Positions 1 to 12,899 are shown, counted from the stretch's first letter. The stretch is 64,000 nucleotides of DNA from Moniliophthora roreri (GCA_001466705.2 LATX02000245.1:1-64000), one strand, 5' to 3'. Notes: a model not told the origin generated them from the sequence alone. Made by a program: numbers and translations.

Positions 1-3000
1 TCACAGCACAAACAGAGTTGAAGACCTATCATGTTGTTGAAATAACATCTAACCAAACACATCTCTCATGTCTGGATCCACGTATTCCCGGGCTTCGAGT
101 ATTCGTGGGCCATGTGGTATGAGGGATATGAGGCCAACAGGTACTTGGAGGGTGCCAGTCCATAACGACAACACAGATAGGTAACGAGAAAGAGGCAAAG
201 TCCTCACCAAACTAATGCCGCCGTCGAAGGAAAATTATGTGTTACGATGATGACAAATACTGGTAAGAAGTTGTCAGACATGGGGGTTTGGTTGCAGACA
301 GTCTCCGGCCAAATGAAAGTGATGAAAAAAAATTCTTCAGCTTTATATTGGTCGTCGTAGGGTACAAGAGGACAGTAGTTAATGATGTTTCAAAAGCTAG
401 ACATAGATATTTAGTGATGGAGAAAGTATTGGAAAAAAAAAACTGGGGCGCACCTGAACAAATTTTCCCTTGACAACAACTCCCGCAACATTGAGGGCAT
501 TTGGGACGATGACAAAGGTCGTGGGAGCAACGTTGACATGGTGACGAGTCACAGCGGCGGCAGGCAAAAGAACCACGAGGGACGATGAAAATTTTTGAAT
601 GGCGGCGATTTCCGAAAATGGGCCAGGAAGGACTTTGGCAGCGGTTGAGACTCGAGAGGTGCGACTCTAGGAGCGACCGGGGTGCGCCCAAAAAACGCGG
701 TTCTTGCAGCTGATCAGTCGCCATCTTTGATGTGATTGATGGCGGCTAATCAGCTGCATTGGGTGGGAACCAGAGGTGGAGTCATTTGGACTCTTGAAGG
801 ATTTGTCTTAGTAGGCGCTCCGGACTGTGGAGTCTTTCTTGGTCTCTTTTCTTTTCTCTCATACGAATCACACATAAAGCCTCTGAATTGTTAAAACTCT
901 ATCCACAGACACTTCCATACATATACAAAATGTTCACCAATGCAAACGATTATTCCTGATCATTACGCCTACGATACGACGAAGCACGAGTCAATGCCGA
1001 GTCAAGCTGGTCACACCCAATCAGTTGCATGCCTCGATCGGAGTGGCGAACTGTATTGAGAAGGAGCTTGGTCTACTCCTGAGCGGTGCCTGAGGGCATT
1101 AGTCTGGTGGAAACCTGTGGAACGAGGCTGAGACGATTGCGACGTCAATAACTTTCATGGGCACTTTCACGATATCTTATCCTTACATATTCAGTTAATC
1201 ATGTGTTGTGTGCAGTTTGTACTCGGCGCATGGACCACCATGACGCTTTATCTTGTTGACAGCTGTCGGAAAAGACACTTTTCTTTCTCCCTTCTTCCTC
1301 AATCCTGAGCCTGAGCAAGAGTTTTAGAGCCTCAAGAGCCTTCACCTAGTTAGATATAACACTGAGTTTCTCATTCTATTTTATTTGTCACTTCTATTAC
1401 CGAAGTGATCAGACCTCGAAGGGGAATTGATCCAATCGGTATACTTATATTCTCATTATCCGATCCATCCTTGTACTGTTTCGTACTCAACGGCTATTCC
1501 AGTGCCACTTCCGACCTTCTTCCCTGTTCAGTCCACCTTAGGACTAACTCTCTCTTCTACACCGTGACCATGCTAAGTATACCCAGGCACGGTCATCCAC
1601 CCAACGTCCGTGTATCTTAGCAGATTGCTAACGGTGTTTCCGAAGACATACAGAAAACAGCATTTACCTACTACAACGCTTGATCCTTGATATATTCGAA
1701 TCCAGGAGCTTTCCATCATCCCCAGCCAGATCATAGCGGTATTGACATGGTGCATGATTCTCTTGCCCAAATGTGGACGAGTATGCGGGTACCATCCATC
1801 GACGACGTTCACTTACGTCCGACGACCACGAGGAAAGAAGGTTTTGAGAGGGTAAAGGTGGGTAGTAAACGCGTGCAGCGTTAATCAAGCAGCTGTCACG
1901 ACGTGTTTCCGCCGCTTGATTAATTACCCAGTGAGGTATTACCATACGTTATCGAACATTATCTGACAACACCCAACCTCGTCTGAGGGCGTCTGATAAC
2001 GTCTGATGGTGTCCTTGACCCAGAATAATTCCAACAGGCTCTAATAGGTGTTGATTTTTGTCTGATAGTGTCTGATAATAAACTAATATTGTGAAGATAC
2101 TAAAATACATTGAAGGCGCTACTGAGTACAACTTACATACTGACGTGAGCTTTCCAACCTAAGTGCCGCCCAGGTCCCCCAGACGTACACTGTATCCGCG
2201 ACCCCAACTCCAGGAGCGACACCCTAACGATATGACATTTTCCGCTAGCTACGGCGTAGAATGTTCAGTAAGACAGTAACAATGTTCTAGGCTCGACCTA
2301 CGATATGTTGAAAGTAGTCCGGCGCCGTCACCTGGGTCTTCTCCGAGCTACCTGACGCGTCGAAAGATCTTTAGTTTCGCAAACACATTAAGTACCCAGA
2401 ACACGTACCTCGCCCGTACCACATTTCACTTATGGTCTACATTCCAATACTCCATGCACCATTCAGATCATCTTAATATAGCGAAAGAGTGATAACAAGA
2501 TGGTAGAGAGGACGCGCTAGCGGAGGGAGCTGTTGATCATGAGAAATGGAGATGGTGGAATGGTAGTGATTAGAAAGGAAGAAGCGAGCGTGGGGAATTT
2601 GAAGGCGAATTGCGCACGGACCGCATGACACAATTTTTTCCAGGTTCATTTTGTGAGCGGTGTCCTTTTCTGCAGTCTCGTTTGGTTACTCTTCAAGTTA
2701 GGGCCCGGGAAGAGGCCATCAAGCGTGGTTGAGCGCATGAATGTCAGGAAACGTCGGGTGCGTATCAGATTCTTTGCGAATAACGTTTGATAGTGTCTCA
2801 TAGCATCCAGGTGTCCCCAGGTCATTATGTATTATCCTCTAGTATCCAGACGTCGACGAAATCATGCAATTTCTTCGGCCCAATTTAACAATGCTAACCA
2901 TCAGACGTGTGAGGTGATAGAGTATAGGGTTGGTGCTCCTGAAAGTGTTGGGCAAACCATCCATGCTTAGTTGGGCAGTTACGTTGTGAAAAGCGACAAC

Positions 3001-3480
3001 ATGCTGAGCCAGCTTGAACCTCGTAGGCTAGTATAATGCAACTTGAAATATTTGTGGTTCTATCCGATGCTCCGCACAATAACGGGTCACGGTTCAATCA
3101 ACTCAGGTCCAGTGTAACAAGTACTGCGTTGACTATCGGGACCGCTTTAACCGCTACCACCATCATCGGCACGAGATCGGTCCTCTACACAACGCGCATC
3201 GGATACGTCGTCATTGTCACTAGTCAGTTCGAATTTCTCGGAAAATTTTCGGTTTCTTACATCTATTTACTATCAGGTGCTGTATCGGAGAAGAATGAGG
3301 GTTAGGGATACTGGGAGGCGAGATAACGGGCTTAGAGCACCAGGTGAGTTCACAATGCTATAGCACTTTCATGGTTTAACTTCCCCGTCCGCAGTATTTT
3401 ACACAGCTTGCAAAGATTGGCGAAACAGCAAAACAGCTATTGCCTATCGATGATTAAAGCTGTTGCAATACATGATACCT
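1..3480. other. No confident gene; eroded sequence
   Basis: I see no gene that can be modelled here. The left part has one exon-like stretch (listed separately at 454-666). Around 1,990-2,090 the short motif GTCTGATA recurs several times in degenerate form. From about 2,880 to 3,480 the sequence matches, with many substitutions, the blocks at 28.55-29.15 kb and 35.2-35.9 kb, so it is a decayed copy of the same repeat (block P). Frames in these three copies are interrupted differently, which argues against a functional gene. The original gene of block P is not recognised. Confidence 0.5.
454..666 (-). other. Exon-like open stretch, unidentified
   Basis: Read on the minus strand, 71 codons are open in one frame. 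The stretch is flanked upstream by an acceptor-like CTAG and downstream by a donor-like GTGCGC directly after a CAG codon. The translated segment is smooth and protein-like, with runs such as SSSLVVLLPAAAVTRHHVNV and FVIVPNALNVAGVVVKGKF, suggesting buried beta strands. I found no matching neighbouring exons, no clear start and no copy elsewhere in the window. It may be one exon of a broken gene or a fragment of a mobile element. I do not recognise the family. Confidence 0.25.
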
Positions 3481-4112
3481 AATACGCCTCCCCCAAATGC
3501 TATACCAGTATCGACACGATTATCTTGGCGACTCTTAGCAGAGCAAAGACATGGACGACTCAGAGCTGAACAAATCGCGATACCTTGTTAGTCTTCGGTG
3601 CATCACTGCGCGGAAGGAACCCGTCTCATTGCCTCATCACTAGCCCTAATGCGAACATCAATCAGCAAGTACATAGTTTTTGAAGGTGTATAGACCATTT
3701 CAGGGATGTTAGGCACGTTCGTCACCGCCCGATCATCAAATCACAACAGCCCAAGAATTCAACACGATACGGGGTATTCATAGAGCTGTCAAGTTCACAG
3801 GCATTAGCAATAGTGTTCCACGGTACATGAGCGACTCCGTCTTAGCTCTTGCGCGGTATCGGTCCTAATTCATAATTGGCATACTGTGCAAAATACACCA
3901 TTGGTCGATTCATACAAGCCGAACCTTGGCCTCGAATATTTGCCCATCTCTGCGGCTTGCTGTTGTCCCACACGCAGAGAACAGGTTCTTGCTGTTTGAA
4001 TCAGGGACTTTCGATCACACTTGCTGTATCCTCACCGGAGAAAGACGGTGCGAAACCTCAGCTTCCAGTATTTATACCTTAATACCTTAGGCTTCTTTGA
4101 ATCGCGACGAAC
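3480..4112. repeat. Block Y, decayed repeat upstream of seven-TM gene
   Basis: This stretch aligns with 19.2-20.1 kb and 38.5-39.48 kb, which sit at the same place directly upstream of the other plus-strand seven-TM copies, and with 31.0-31.45 kb. Shared landmarks include the text around AGTCTTCGGTGCATCACTGC and the AT-rich lead into the seven-TM start codon. It probably carries the promoter and upstream sequence of the seven-TM gene together with an older dead gene. No continuous reading frame is shared by the copies. Confidence 0.55.
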
Positions 4113-5613
4113 ATGAGTAACCTTGTTCCTGTCGAATCTCTTCTGGGTGTCCAGTCAGTCCTGGTTAGACCTATCGTCACCGTAGGGGTATGTGCAACTC
4201 TCTTGCCTAGCATCAATGTCATTCACCTGTATTCCAGTTGACTTCCCTACTGTTCGGTGCGTGATGATAAATCATCCTGACATCCTCCTAGTCATGGCTA
4301 AAGGTTTACAACAGGACTCTATGTTCCACTCTTTGCAATATCGGTCTACTTTCTGTGGACTCGCCGAGACACGAACAGGACATTACACCTTGCATCGATT
4401 GTGTGTGTCTCTTTGTGATGGCGACTGGTATTTCTTTTGTAGCAGCCGCCAGCGATGTTTCAGATTCGCTCGTCTTCTTCCGTACCGTACAAACTCAGGA
4501 CAGAGTGGCTTTCAGAGCATATTTGGCGGGAGGCCCTGCAAAGAAGGGTTTATCGTAAGTCCTATTGAGTGATTCTACTGTTCATGTTAACGAGTGCCAC
4601 AGAGGAACCCTTTATCTTGGCTATGCTTTAACAAAGTAAGGCTCTCCGCTTCCTGCAGCAACGCAATACGCTAAAGTTGTTCATCCCTAGCTGTATCGGG
4701 GATTCTGTTTTGGTCGGTGGGCATCACAATTTTAGTCAATCTTAACGCTCATCTTCATCATAGATCCATCGTCTGTATACTATCTGGGGGGATAAAAACA
4801 AGCTGTACATTGCACCCCCGATCATACTGTCAGTGCTCGCAAATGGTAGTGTCATTCTCCTCCCTGAGAATCTTGACTGAACCGTGTTGCCCTCAGCATT
4901 TAGTGTGGCCGTGGGGATTCTACATAACGTCGAATTCGTCATTGACGATCTCGAATTTATGACTGCCGTAGCTAATTGTCGACTTGCACACTGTATGTTC
5001 TATTGCATTTTCACACTAGCGTATGAACGCTTATCAAAATCCTTCAGATATTGTAAATGCTGTGGCCAATGGCATACTTACACTGACGATTGGTACGAGT
5101 CGCTCTCCATATGATCTCCTACATTAATTCGCTTAATACAGTCGCCAATAGCTGGCCTAATCTGGCGGCGAGCTCGGGACGCGAATCGTGAGGCCTGTGG
5201 TCTCCTGTGGAGAAACGGGATTAATCCAAAGTTTAGGATGGCCATTGTTACGGCGTACGTTTAGTCCGTCCTCAATGTCTTTGAGCTATTAGACTGACCT
5301 GGCTTTTGTTTAACAGTCTTAAGTCTGGGGTGATTTATCCGACAGTGCTGGTTGTCCATGTTGCACTTGCCTACAATGCGAGCACAATCGGTATTGCCGT
5401 CAATTTTACTCCCGCCATCGTCCTTTTCGCAGTAAGTGAATAGTCGAAATCCCATCTAGCACCGCTCATTGATTCTATGTGCAGGGAATTGCCCCGACAT
5501 CTGCCGTCCTATTGAGCATCGTCAATCGACGTACACGGGAGGGTCAGCCTGAAGGCAACAGCATATCACTACAGCTGATGTCTAAGGGAACGACGGAAAG
5601 CGGAGATGCTTAG
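4113..5613 (+). pseudogene. Seven-TM membrane protein, copy E (frameshifted)
   Basis: This is a member of the multi-exon seven-TM family repeated in this window. The exon plan matches the intact copies at 20.1 and 39.5 kb: a 75-nt first exon ending in ...TVG, a 19-nt exon, a large third exon from 4,315, 33- and 22-nt exons, an exon with IHRLYTIWG, a helix-rich middle, an exon with GLIWRRARDA, an exon with LKSGVIYPTVLVV, and a last exon starting GIAPT and ending at TAG 5,611-5,613. All splice sites read well. The exception is a (GT)n run at 4,401-4,408 in exon 3, two bases longer than in the other copies, which shifts the frame and brings an immediate TGA. Removing one GT would restore an open frame throughout. 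It could therefore be a very young pseudogene, a polymorphic allele or a sequence error. Function is unknown. Confidence 0.7.
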
Positions 5614-6078
5614 TACCACTTCTTTATTCTGTAGATTTATGTATGAATCCAATAACCATCGACTTCCAAGTCGGTCAAGTAGAGACTTGAAGTAGTTATT
5701 ACCCTGACACTATTACTACGGCAGCTATATGAAGATTTCGCGCCTCTAAAACAAGTTCGGAGGCGTCCCAGGAGAGATAGTCTAGAATTCACATTGATAT
5801 TAATATAGCTGCAAAAAAATCCTGTATCAGATATGTGATAGTATAGTAGGAATCGAGTAGGAATGGGCCGGGTGGCCGAATAAATCAGTTTGAGATTAAT
5901 AAATGTTATATACGAGTTGAATATTAGTTGGAGGCGCTTATTCCGGCGGTCGCATGGAGACCTTGCTCTCTTGTCTCTTCGGGAACGAGCCAAAAGATAT
6001 CAGAATTGGCGATGATTTAACCTGGAGGTTACAGGAGTTAGCTTGAACCTCAGCAGTATTGCAAAGTAAATACTCACA

Positions 6079-6466
6079 CCATGGGTCGCAAACGGACGCA
6101 CCGGTAGAGCAGCAGGCGCGTGGACCGTTTAATGCAGCGCCGCTCGGTGCTACTGGTTGTTTATTGGCATGACTTTGCTCTTGCTGAAGGAGAAAGACGT
6201 CAGCTATGCGAGCCTAAAAGACAGCAGCTTCTCTGACCATCATTCCAATATCAGGTAGCATCCCAGACAATCCAGACAGACTGGCGTTGTTGGCATTAGA
6301 AGGCTGCTCAATTACCATGGAACTATAGCCCCAATGAAGATCAGTAAGGGCCAGGCAGGATATATGCCACAAGTCCAGAATCGTACCGGTTCAATGACCT
6401 CCCAGATGCGGGAAGTACGGAAAGACCGACAGCGGTAGCGGTGACGAGGAGGGTCGAGAAAAGCAT
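6079..6466 (-). pseudogene. Small secreted protein, copy 1 (truncated)
   Basis: It lies on the minus strand, convergent with the seven-TM copy at 4.1-5.6 kb. Exon 1 (6,466-6,387) encodes a textbook signal peptide, MLFSTLLVTATAVGLSVLPA followed by SG. After an intron, exon 2 from 6,322 carries a Ser/Asn-rich segment (PSNANNASLSGLSGML). Where the intact copies end exon 2 with TTT CAG before the donor, this copy has TTT TAG followed by GCTCGC, so the frame stops at 6,214. The donor is also GC rather than GT. The downstream exon (from 6,183) still encodes the cysteine-rich tail (ACCSTGASVCDP). It could make a secreted peptide of about 60 residues without the tail, or be dead. Confidence 0.6.
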
Positions 6467-6559
6467 GATGTAGTGTCAATGAGAAGCTCACAGAAGATGG
6501 ATTTGAAGAAGGGAAAGTTGAAGAGTCTGAGATTCTGAGAGATTTGTGCGTCCTTTTAA

Positions 6560-9060
6560 ACTGAACAGGCCTGCCTGCTATGCGGCTGCTATCGGTGACT
6601 TTGCGATGTTCATGATCATCATAGTAATGTTGACCGTTTTAAGTTGAATCATTTTTTCCAGTGTTTCCAGTGTCCGTATATCCTCTTTACCCTGATTGTA
6701 ATTTTGATAATTATCGATGCGGCAGAGCCAAGGGGGAAAATCACTTACCATATCAACGACAGAACACTCAACCTTTGACAGCCTCAATGCTCTGAGCGAC
6801 TTTTTATAGCGAGAAAACCACTCTTCGTGATCTATCGAAGCGATAAGTAGTCGAAGGAGTGAGAGCAACAAGGATGCAGGGCTAAGTTATGTAAATGCTC
6901 AACCAATAACCAATAAGTAAAAAGCAACAATACGTAATTTTAGCTGGATTCCAACTCCGAACCCGTCGCTGCCGCTGCCGCCGTCACCATGCGACCGCGG
7001 CCTAGCCGTTGCATTCTCAATAAGACGCTGGTTCATTGGCCCGAGAAAAGCTATGACATTACACTGGACGCAGATGAGTTATATGACAGATATTTATTGT
7101 CAGTATTGACCTGATTGCGGAACACAGGGAAGAATACACATATTCTCGCAAGACGAGCCCAATTCATTAACCATTTTTCGTCCTTTCTGGCTGTTTAACG
7201 GATAATAAATCCCAAGTTTCCGAGAAGTTTGGTTCGTCAAGATATCATCTAAGTGAGATAGCATTTGTGAGTTCGACATGCTTCGCTGGCACGTTTAGAC
7301 CTCTAGCTTACATCCTTTGGTAGACTGAGCTCACCCACGGAGAACAAGAACGATTTGGAGGGATGAATTAGATAAATAAAGCGGAAGTAACTCATGATTA
7401 GCTTTAATAGGGAGTGAATCATTGAGCCTCAAAGCAGCTTCGTGAGTACTCCTCGTCCTCAGCCAACGCTATTATGAACTCAAAAACCTTCAGATCTAGC
7501 AAACTCTAACACCTTAAAGCTCATCTTGCCGAGAAAAAGTCTCATTGTGCATGAAGAATTCAACAGTAACATTCCCCGTTTACCAGTGGCTGGAAGAGGT
7601 CCCGGAGATTCACCACCAATCCTAAGGAACGATTGCGGTACCTTGACGTGTGCTAGTTGTCAGACGGATATCTATATTTGGCGCACGAGTTGAGGTGCAT
7701 TTCACTCATCAGTCCAGAGAGGGTCCTCTTATTCAGTCGCCAGACACAGCACGCTCCGATTCTCGTCGTTGATGAGCGCCTCTCTGAGGTCTACACCGAG
7801 TTCACCGTAAACTGATGCATTCTATCGCTTATTATAGTTAAAAATGATCTACTTCAGGCGCTATGTTTACTGATGATTCCAACGTAGTATTCTTGAATAC
7901 GACTTGCGCCAGCCATGGAAGAGCAAAGTTGTGGACGGAGGCATCTTGAGCAATCTGATACTCCGTCGAACTCAATCTTTAATTCTAGAGGATTTACCGC
8001 CGAGTTCGCTTCACCGTGGTCTTCTTTCAAAGGGCTCATCAACAGGTTACAGTTAAGTTGACGTCCAATGCGAGCAGAAATCGATGTGTGGCTCGATATA
8101 TGTTTTGACAGGATGCATAAATATTCCAGGAGCATCAGGTGCACTTCATCACTATTAGTATGGAGACCAATCTTTGACACAGTCGTCACCAACACAGCAT
8201 CTCCTTACATGGACTGAATCCTCAATTGAATTATGCATTGGATGGTGATGAACTTCGACTAGATGAAACTGTAGGCCCTGATGGGCGGTAATCACAAAAC
8301 GGCGTGGTATGTGAGCCGACTTGACCTTAATCCTTGCACTGCGTTGCGAGCAAAACGGAACAGACGTATAGGCAACATCTGAATTGTTTGGACCTCTTTC
8401 CACCAAAGAAGCCTAGATCTGCCTGAGCTGATCTCTCGATAACTGTTTGTGGCCACTATGTGATCTGGCTCGGAGGTAGTCTTTCTTGAGGCGGCTCCTT
8501 AATCCACAGGGCCGTGACGCTAGCAACAATCTCTCGAGACCTGCGGTGGGGTAGATCAGTTAGTATGGTCATGCGTGGCCTTTTTTCATCTTTATCTCGG
8601 TACGCGGGAAAACGTGCATTCTTACCGTTGTGGGATGCAGTATGGGACTTGCTCAAAGTCTAATCGCTCCATTCATATATTAATAAGTCGAAGCCTGGGT
8701 GTGTAGTTGGTGTACAGCTTACATGAATTTGTTGAACATACTCGTATGGTCGCCCGACGGATACGGTATAATTTTCCTTTTGTTTACCTTATGATTTACC
8801 TCCACGTACCTTACAAACAGCTGCCAAGCCCCCTGATTGATCTCTCTCTCTCCCCGTAGTATAGAAATATTATCTCAACTGAGCTGCCGTCACCCGTATA
8901 CCAGTGCTGAGATGAACACCGACCCTTTACACTGTACAGAACCAATTACTTACCATTGCCGTAATTTTTTTTTTTACTTATCACATCTTTTTCTAGTATA
9001 GATGACATTTGGTTATTAAGGTTTTTTATCGACAAGACATTCTCAGGCCGCAGGGCAAGA
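6560..9060. repeat. Block Z (unit 1), decayed repeat
   Basis: This block matches 12.9-14.8 kb closely and 23.0-24.75 kb and 42.2-43.7 kb more weakly. Landmarks shared by the copies are an ACTGGACGCAGATGAGTTA core (7,060; 13,365; 23,420; 42,445), the text GTGAGTTCGACATGCTTCGC (7,265; 13,590; 42,720) and an ATGAAGAATTCAACAGTAAC-like start (7,550; 13,885). The copies look like remains of at least one intron-containing gene, but every copy is interrupted by stops and indels and I could not build a common protein. No function is assigned. Confidence 0.55.
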
Positions 9061-11740
9061 AGTGCGGCAGCTCAGAACGATTGGTCGTGGGTGTCAAAGT
9101 TAGCGCCTAACGGCTCCATAATCCACGCATCGGATTCCAAAGTGGTGTCACACCAACCATTACGGCCGACACAAAGGTAAGATCTTCCTCGTCGATTACA
9201 GTGACGCTGCGAGCCTTTGAAGCCTACGTTGGAGTAGTCGCAGCTCTTTGCTTGTACCTCTTCCTCATACGAATGTCAAGTGGAGGCGTGCATCCCGACT
9301 GTCGTTCCGTTCGCATACATAGTCGAATCCCATCGCAATCTGTACAGTAGGAGACCAACCTTATTCACGAAGAAAGCTGAAAATATTCCTGGTAATTCTT
9401 ACGCAAGTTTTCGCCTTCATATGTTATTGTGGTAAACTTGGATTATCGGTCGAGATGGGTTTCAACAGTGACGATCGTTTTCCCAATCCGTCGATAGACC
9501 CATTTCCCGTTCTGCATGAGCCATCCTGAGATGACCTCCATGTTTGCGGAGTCCTCCAGTAAGCTTCCAGGAAGACTGTTTAAAGGAATAACGCAGCTCA
9601 CCTCGTCATGCTCGATATGTTTCATCGCCATCTAACCCCACATGGACTAGCTCCTGGTTGAGCGGAGAGAACGACGATTGAAAGACAGATTGGGTCGTGA
9701 GGAACCATCGCAGTACCTTGCATATTATGAGCGTGCCAAGATTTGATAGAAGGCTATTTGTTGGTGATAGTGCACCTTTAGCGCCTGAACTCGTAGAGCC
9801 AGTGGGTGTGGACTGATATGTATTCAATGGGTACAGCTTCATAATGGGAGGTACTGGGCAGCGACGTACCGAGGCAGATACACAAGTACCCCGCACAGCA
9901 ATGAACATTAAGCGTTCAACCATCCAAGCACGTTAACGACGGACTCTTTCTAAAGTCCGAAGCGCTGCAACAGATCCATAGATTCCAAGCCCTACATAGC
10001 ATAGGATCAGGAAGGGAGACTAACAGTAGGACCGGTGATGGTAATGAATGATCAGAATGCCGCCGGCGCTCAACTGACGTCAACAAGCTTGCTCTCTTCC
10101 TTCGCTACGATTTTCCTTCTCTGACAAACTTCGACTCTCTGCTTGCTCAAGGTTTAAAATATCCAGTATTCAGCCGCGGAAATGATCCGTGGACTTGAAC
10201 CGGAAGACTTGGTTTAGAAAAGGGCACTGGTACGTGTTGATTTGATGCTCTTATGCTTCGAGCTGACGTGTTCGAGGACAGCTTTTCAGTAAACTGAAGG
10301 TCCCCGCCCGGAAAATCAACTCATTCGCAGTGCTACTGCCCAGAATACAAACTGAAGCCTCAGGATGCTACAACTCTCAGCCGAAATCGCACTTCGTCGC
10401 CTCCCGTTCTTGCAGGAGAGGTCCTGAGTTAGCATAATTTGTAGCCCTGTCTGCGCGAAAACTCAAATCCTGCATCGTAGAAGGCGACTTGCCGGTCCAA
10501 AGCATTGAGAAGGCAGCTCTATCTGCACAAGGGAGCCTGGTCGGGATCGTTAAAAGAATTTAGCTGGTGTGCGACTTTTTCGCGTTATTGGTTGGTGGAA
10601 CTAACCTCGTATGCAGGCGCATATCCGTGATCCGCGTCAAGTTGACCTGTTATTGTCTGTCGACCGAGCTCGGAAGGATACGACTGGAGGTGAAACATTG
10701 CATATTGCGGAGGGAACGTGCGGTCGAGGCACATAGGCGAATTGGATTGGGGCTAAGTGGACAAGCTGTGGCCTACGACTCGAATGCAGGCGTGAGTGCG
10801 AAGGATGTATCTTTTCCGTTAATGTGCTGATAAAACGGATTTTGGTTTGACTAGACCGGCGATTGCGCACTTCGCTCTTACGTCTATTCAATGGAAATAT
10901 GGCTAACGAGTCGTAGATGCTACTCGAGGCGTGTCGTCCTTTTTTGCGTTCAATGGGGTATCCAGAGCGGTCAGGAGCTTCCTCTAAGCTAATTGGGTAC
11001 CTTCGTTCTTCGCTGATTCTGGCATGGTGGCATGGGGGCATGAGGACATTACCATTGGGATATGACGTGTTGCATCGTTCGTCCCACAGTCGGTTTGAAT
11101 TTCAAGGGCCCACCGCCGTCTGCACTGGATACTATTCGATAACTCTCGTCTTCTCACACAATGCTTAGATGTAAGTTGTGCTTCATTGCTTGGTCAACAA
11201 CCGTATCTAACTGTGCCCGCATGCGCATAGTAGCGCGGTCTAGGACTCTTAGTGGATCAGATTTGAAATTGAGTTCGGATGTAATCATGTATCCGTTCGG
11301 ATTACCGTCGAGGGGTTTTCTGTCATCCGTGGATTCGGATCCGTAGGAATGCGGTTACTACCCAGGCACTACGATGCCATACCGAACCCCCCAATTTTAC
11401 GGCTACCCAGCGTGCGGACATGATGCATGATGGTAAGCTGAGATTCTGCTGCACTCGTAGACGTCATGCATTCCCTCTGAGGTCACGATCTCAAATCCCT
11501 TCTCATCTTGCCGGCAGGTCTCGGCCCTCGACATTCGTATACCGCACTCCAATGCTTTCAACCTAGGGATCCTCTATCGCGGCCAGGAATGGAGCTCATG
11601 CTCCATATATTCAGCATGTATGGGCATCCTAACCATGACTCAGCTCGAGACCTCCACAGGAGTGAAGAAAGACGTAGATTGTTTAGGTTTTGCTGATACT
11701 GTACTTGGTACTTCGCTGCCTAGATTTGTGTTCGAATCCA
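9060..11740. repeat. Unit 1 of a tandem duplication (block X), decayed
   Basis: The interval 5.64-11.7 kb and the interval 11.75-19.1 kb are tandem copies of one unit. This part corresponds to 14.8-19.1 kb. Recognisable landmarks are the TTGGCTCTTGC-type lead at 10,080 versus 17,165, the ATTTAGCTGGTGTGC motif at 10,558 versus 17,638, and the segment encoding MLLEACRPF at 10,918 versus 18,003. Hydrophobic and tryptophan-rich stretches suggest that a membrane protein once lay here. Frames differ between copies, so I regard it as pseudogenic. It lacks the MITE present in unit 2 and gives its empty site near 9,490-9,510. Confidence 0.5.
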
Positions 11741-12409
11741 ATAGCTTTGATGTCCTCGATCAAGTGGAGACTTAGCGTGGTTATCATCCTGACACTACTA
11801 CTACGGCAGCCATGCAAAGTGCATGGAAAATTCGCGGTATCCTCGACGCTAGCTTGAAACTCTCGAACAAAATGAATTCTTTAGTCGCCTCACAAGGCCA
11901 CAATGGAAGAACGTTCTCGAGCCTCCCGGATACGACGTCTTGCCACCTGTAATCTGCACCTCGTGACATCTTCAACTGACGTCGACTGAATTACTGATGG
12001 ATTTCAATAGTCCGCAATTTATCTACTCAAGTTTCTGTTGTAGGCACGCACGGTATGGACGGGGTTAAGTACTTACGGAAGTAGGACAAATTTGAACTTC
12101 GGAGGCGTGTCAGTCTGGAATCCATAGAATTGTGTTGAACCAATATTGGCTACAAAATATTCTGTATTAGGTGTGTGATAATATAGTAGGAGTCAAGTAA
12201 GAGTGAGCCAGATGACTGAGTAAATCAATTTGGCATTGATAAATATTATATTAGTTAAAAATTAGTTGGAAGTGCATATCTCAGCGGTCGCATGGAGACC
12301 TTGCTCCCTTGTCTCTTCGGGAACGAGCCAAAAGATGTCAAGGTGAGTGATCATTTAGCCTGAAAATTACAGATGTTAGCTTTAACCTCAGCAGTTGAAT
12401 TACAAAGAA

Positions 12410-12811
12410 ATAGATACCCACACCCAGGGTCACAAACAGATGCACCAGTAGAGCAGCAGGTGAGTGGACCATTTGACACAGCGCTGCTCAGTACTACTGG
12501 TTGTTTATTGGCATGACTTTGCCCATGCTGGGGGATCAAAAGAAGAAAGATGTCAGCTATGTGACCTAAAAGATGGCAGTCTCTCTGACCATTCCGATAT
12601 CAGGTAGCATCCCAGACAATCCAGACAGGCTGGCATTGTTGGCATTAGAAGCCTGCTCAATTACCACGGAACTATAGCCCCAATGAATATCAGTAAGGGC
12701 CAGTATAGATGCCACAAGTCCAGAATCGTACCGGTTCAATGACCTTCCAGATGCAGGGAGTACGGAAAGACCGACAGCGGTAGCGGCGGCAAGGAGATTC
12801 GAGAAAAGCAT
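12410..12811 (-). pseudogene. Small secreted protein, copy 2 (truncated)
   Basis: This is a paralogue of the secreted protein at 6.1-6.5 kb within the second tandem unit. Exon 1 (12,811-12,732) encodes the signal peptide (MLFSNLLAAATAVGLSVLPA). Exon 2 starts at 12,671 and encodes SVVIEQASNANNASLSGLSG before the frame stops at TAG 12,566. That is the same CAG-to-TAG position as in copy 1, so the nonsense change preceded the duplication of the unit. The downstream exon (from about 12,526) retains the cysteine tail (TCCSTGASVCDPGC). The corresponding upstream seven-TM gene is absent because the unit begins just 3' of it. Confidence 0.6.
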
Positions 12812-12899
12812 AATATAGAATCAATGAAAAGCTGAACAAAGATGGATTTGAAGAAGGGAAAGTTGAAAAGGCTCGATGTGTGAAGATTCTGAGAGATTT

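Noticed and set aside
242..724. 160-codon minus-strand frame with many cysteines
   Set aside because: Composition changes abruptly along the frame and crosses A/T homopolymers. A different frame in the same interval (454-666) has better protein character and splice-like borders.
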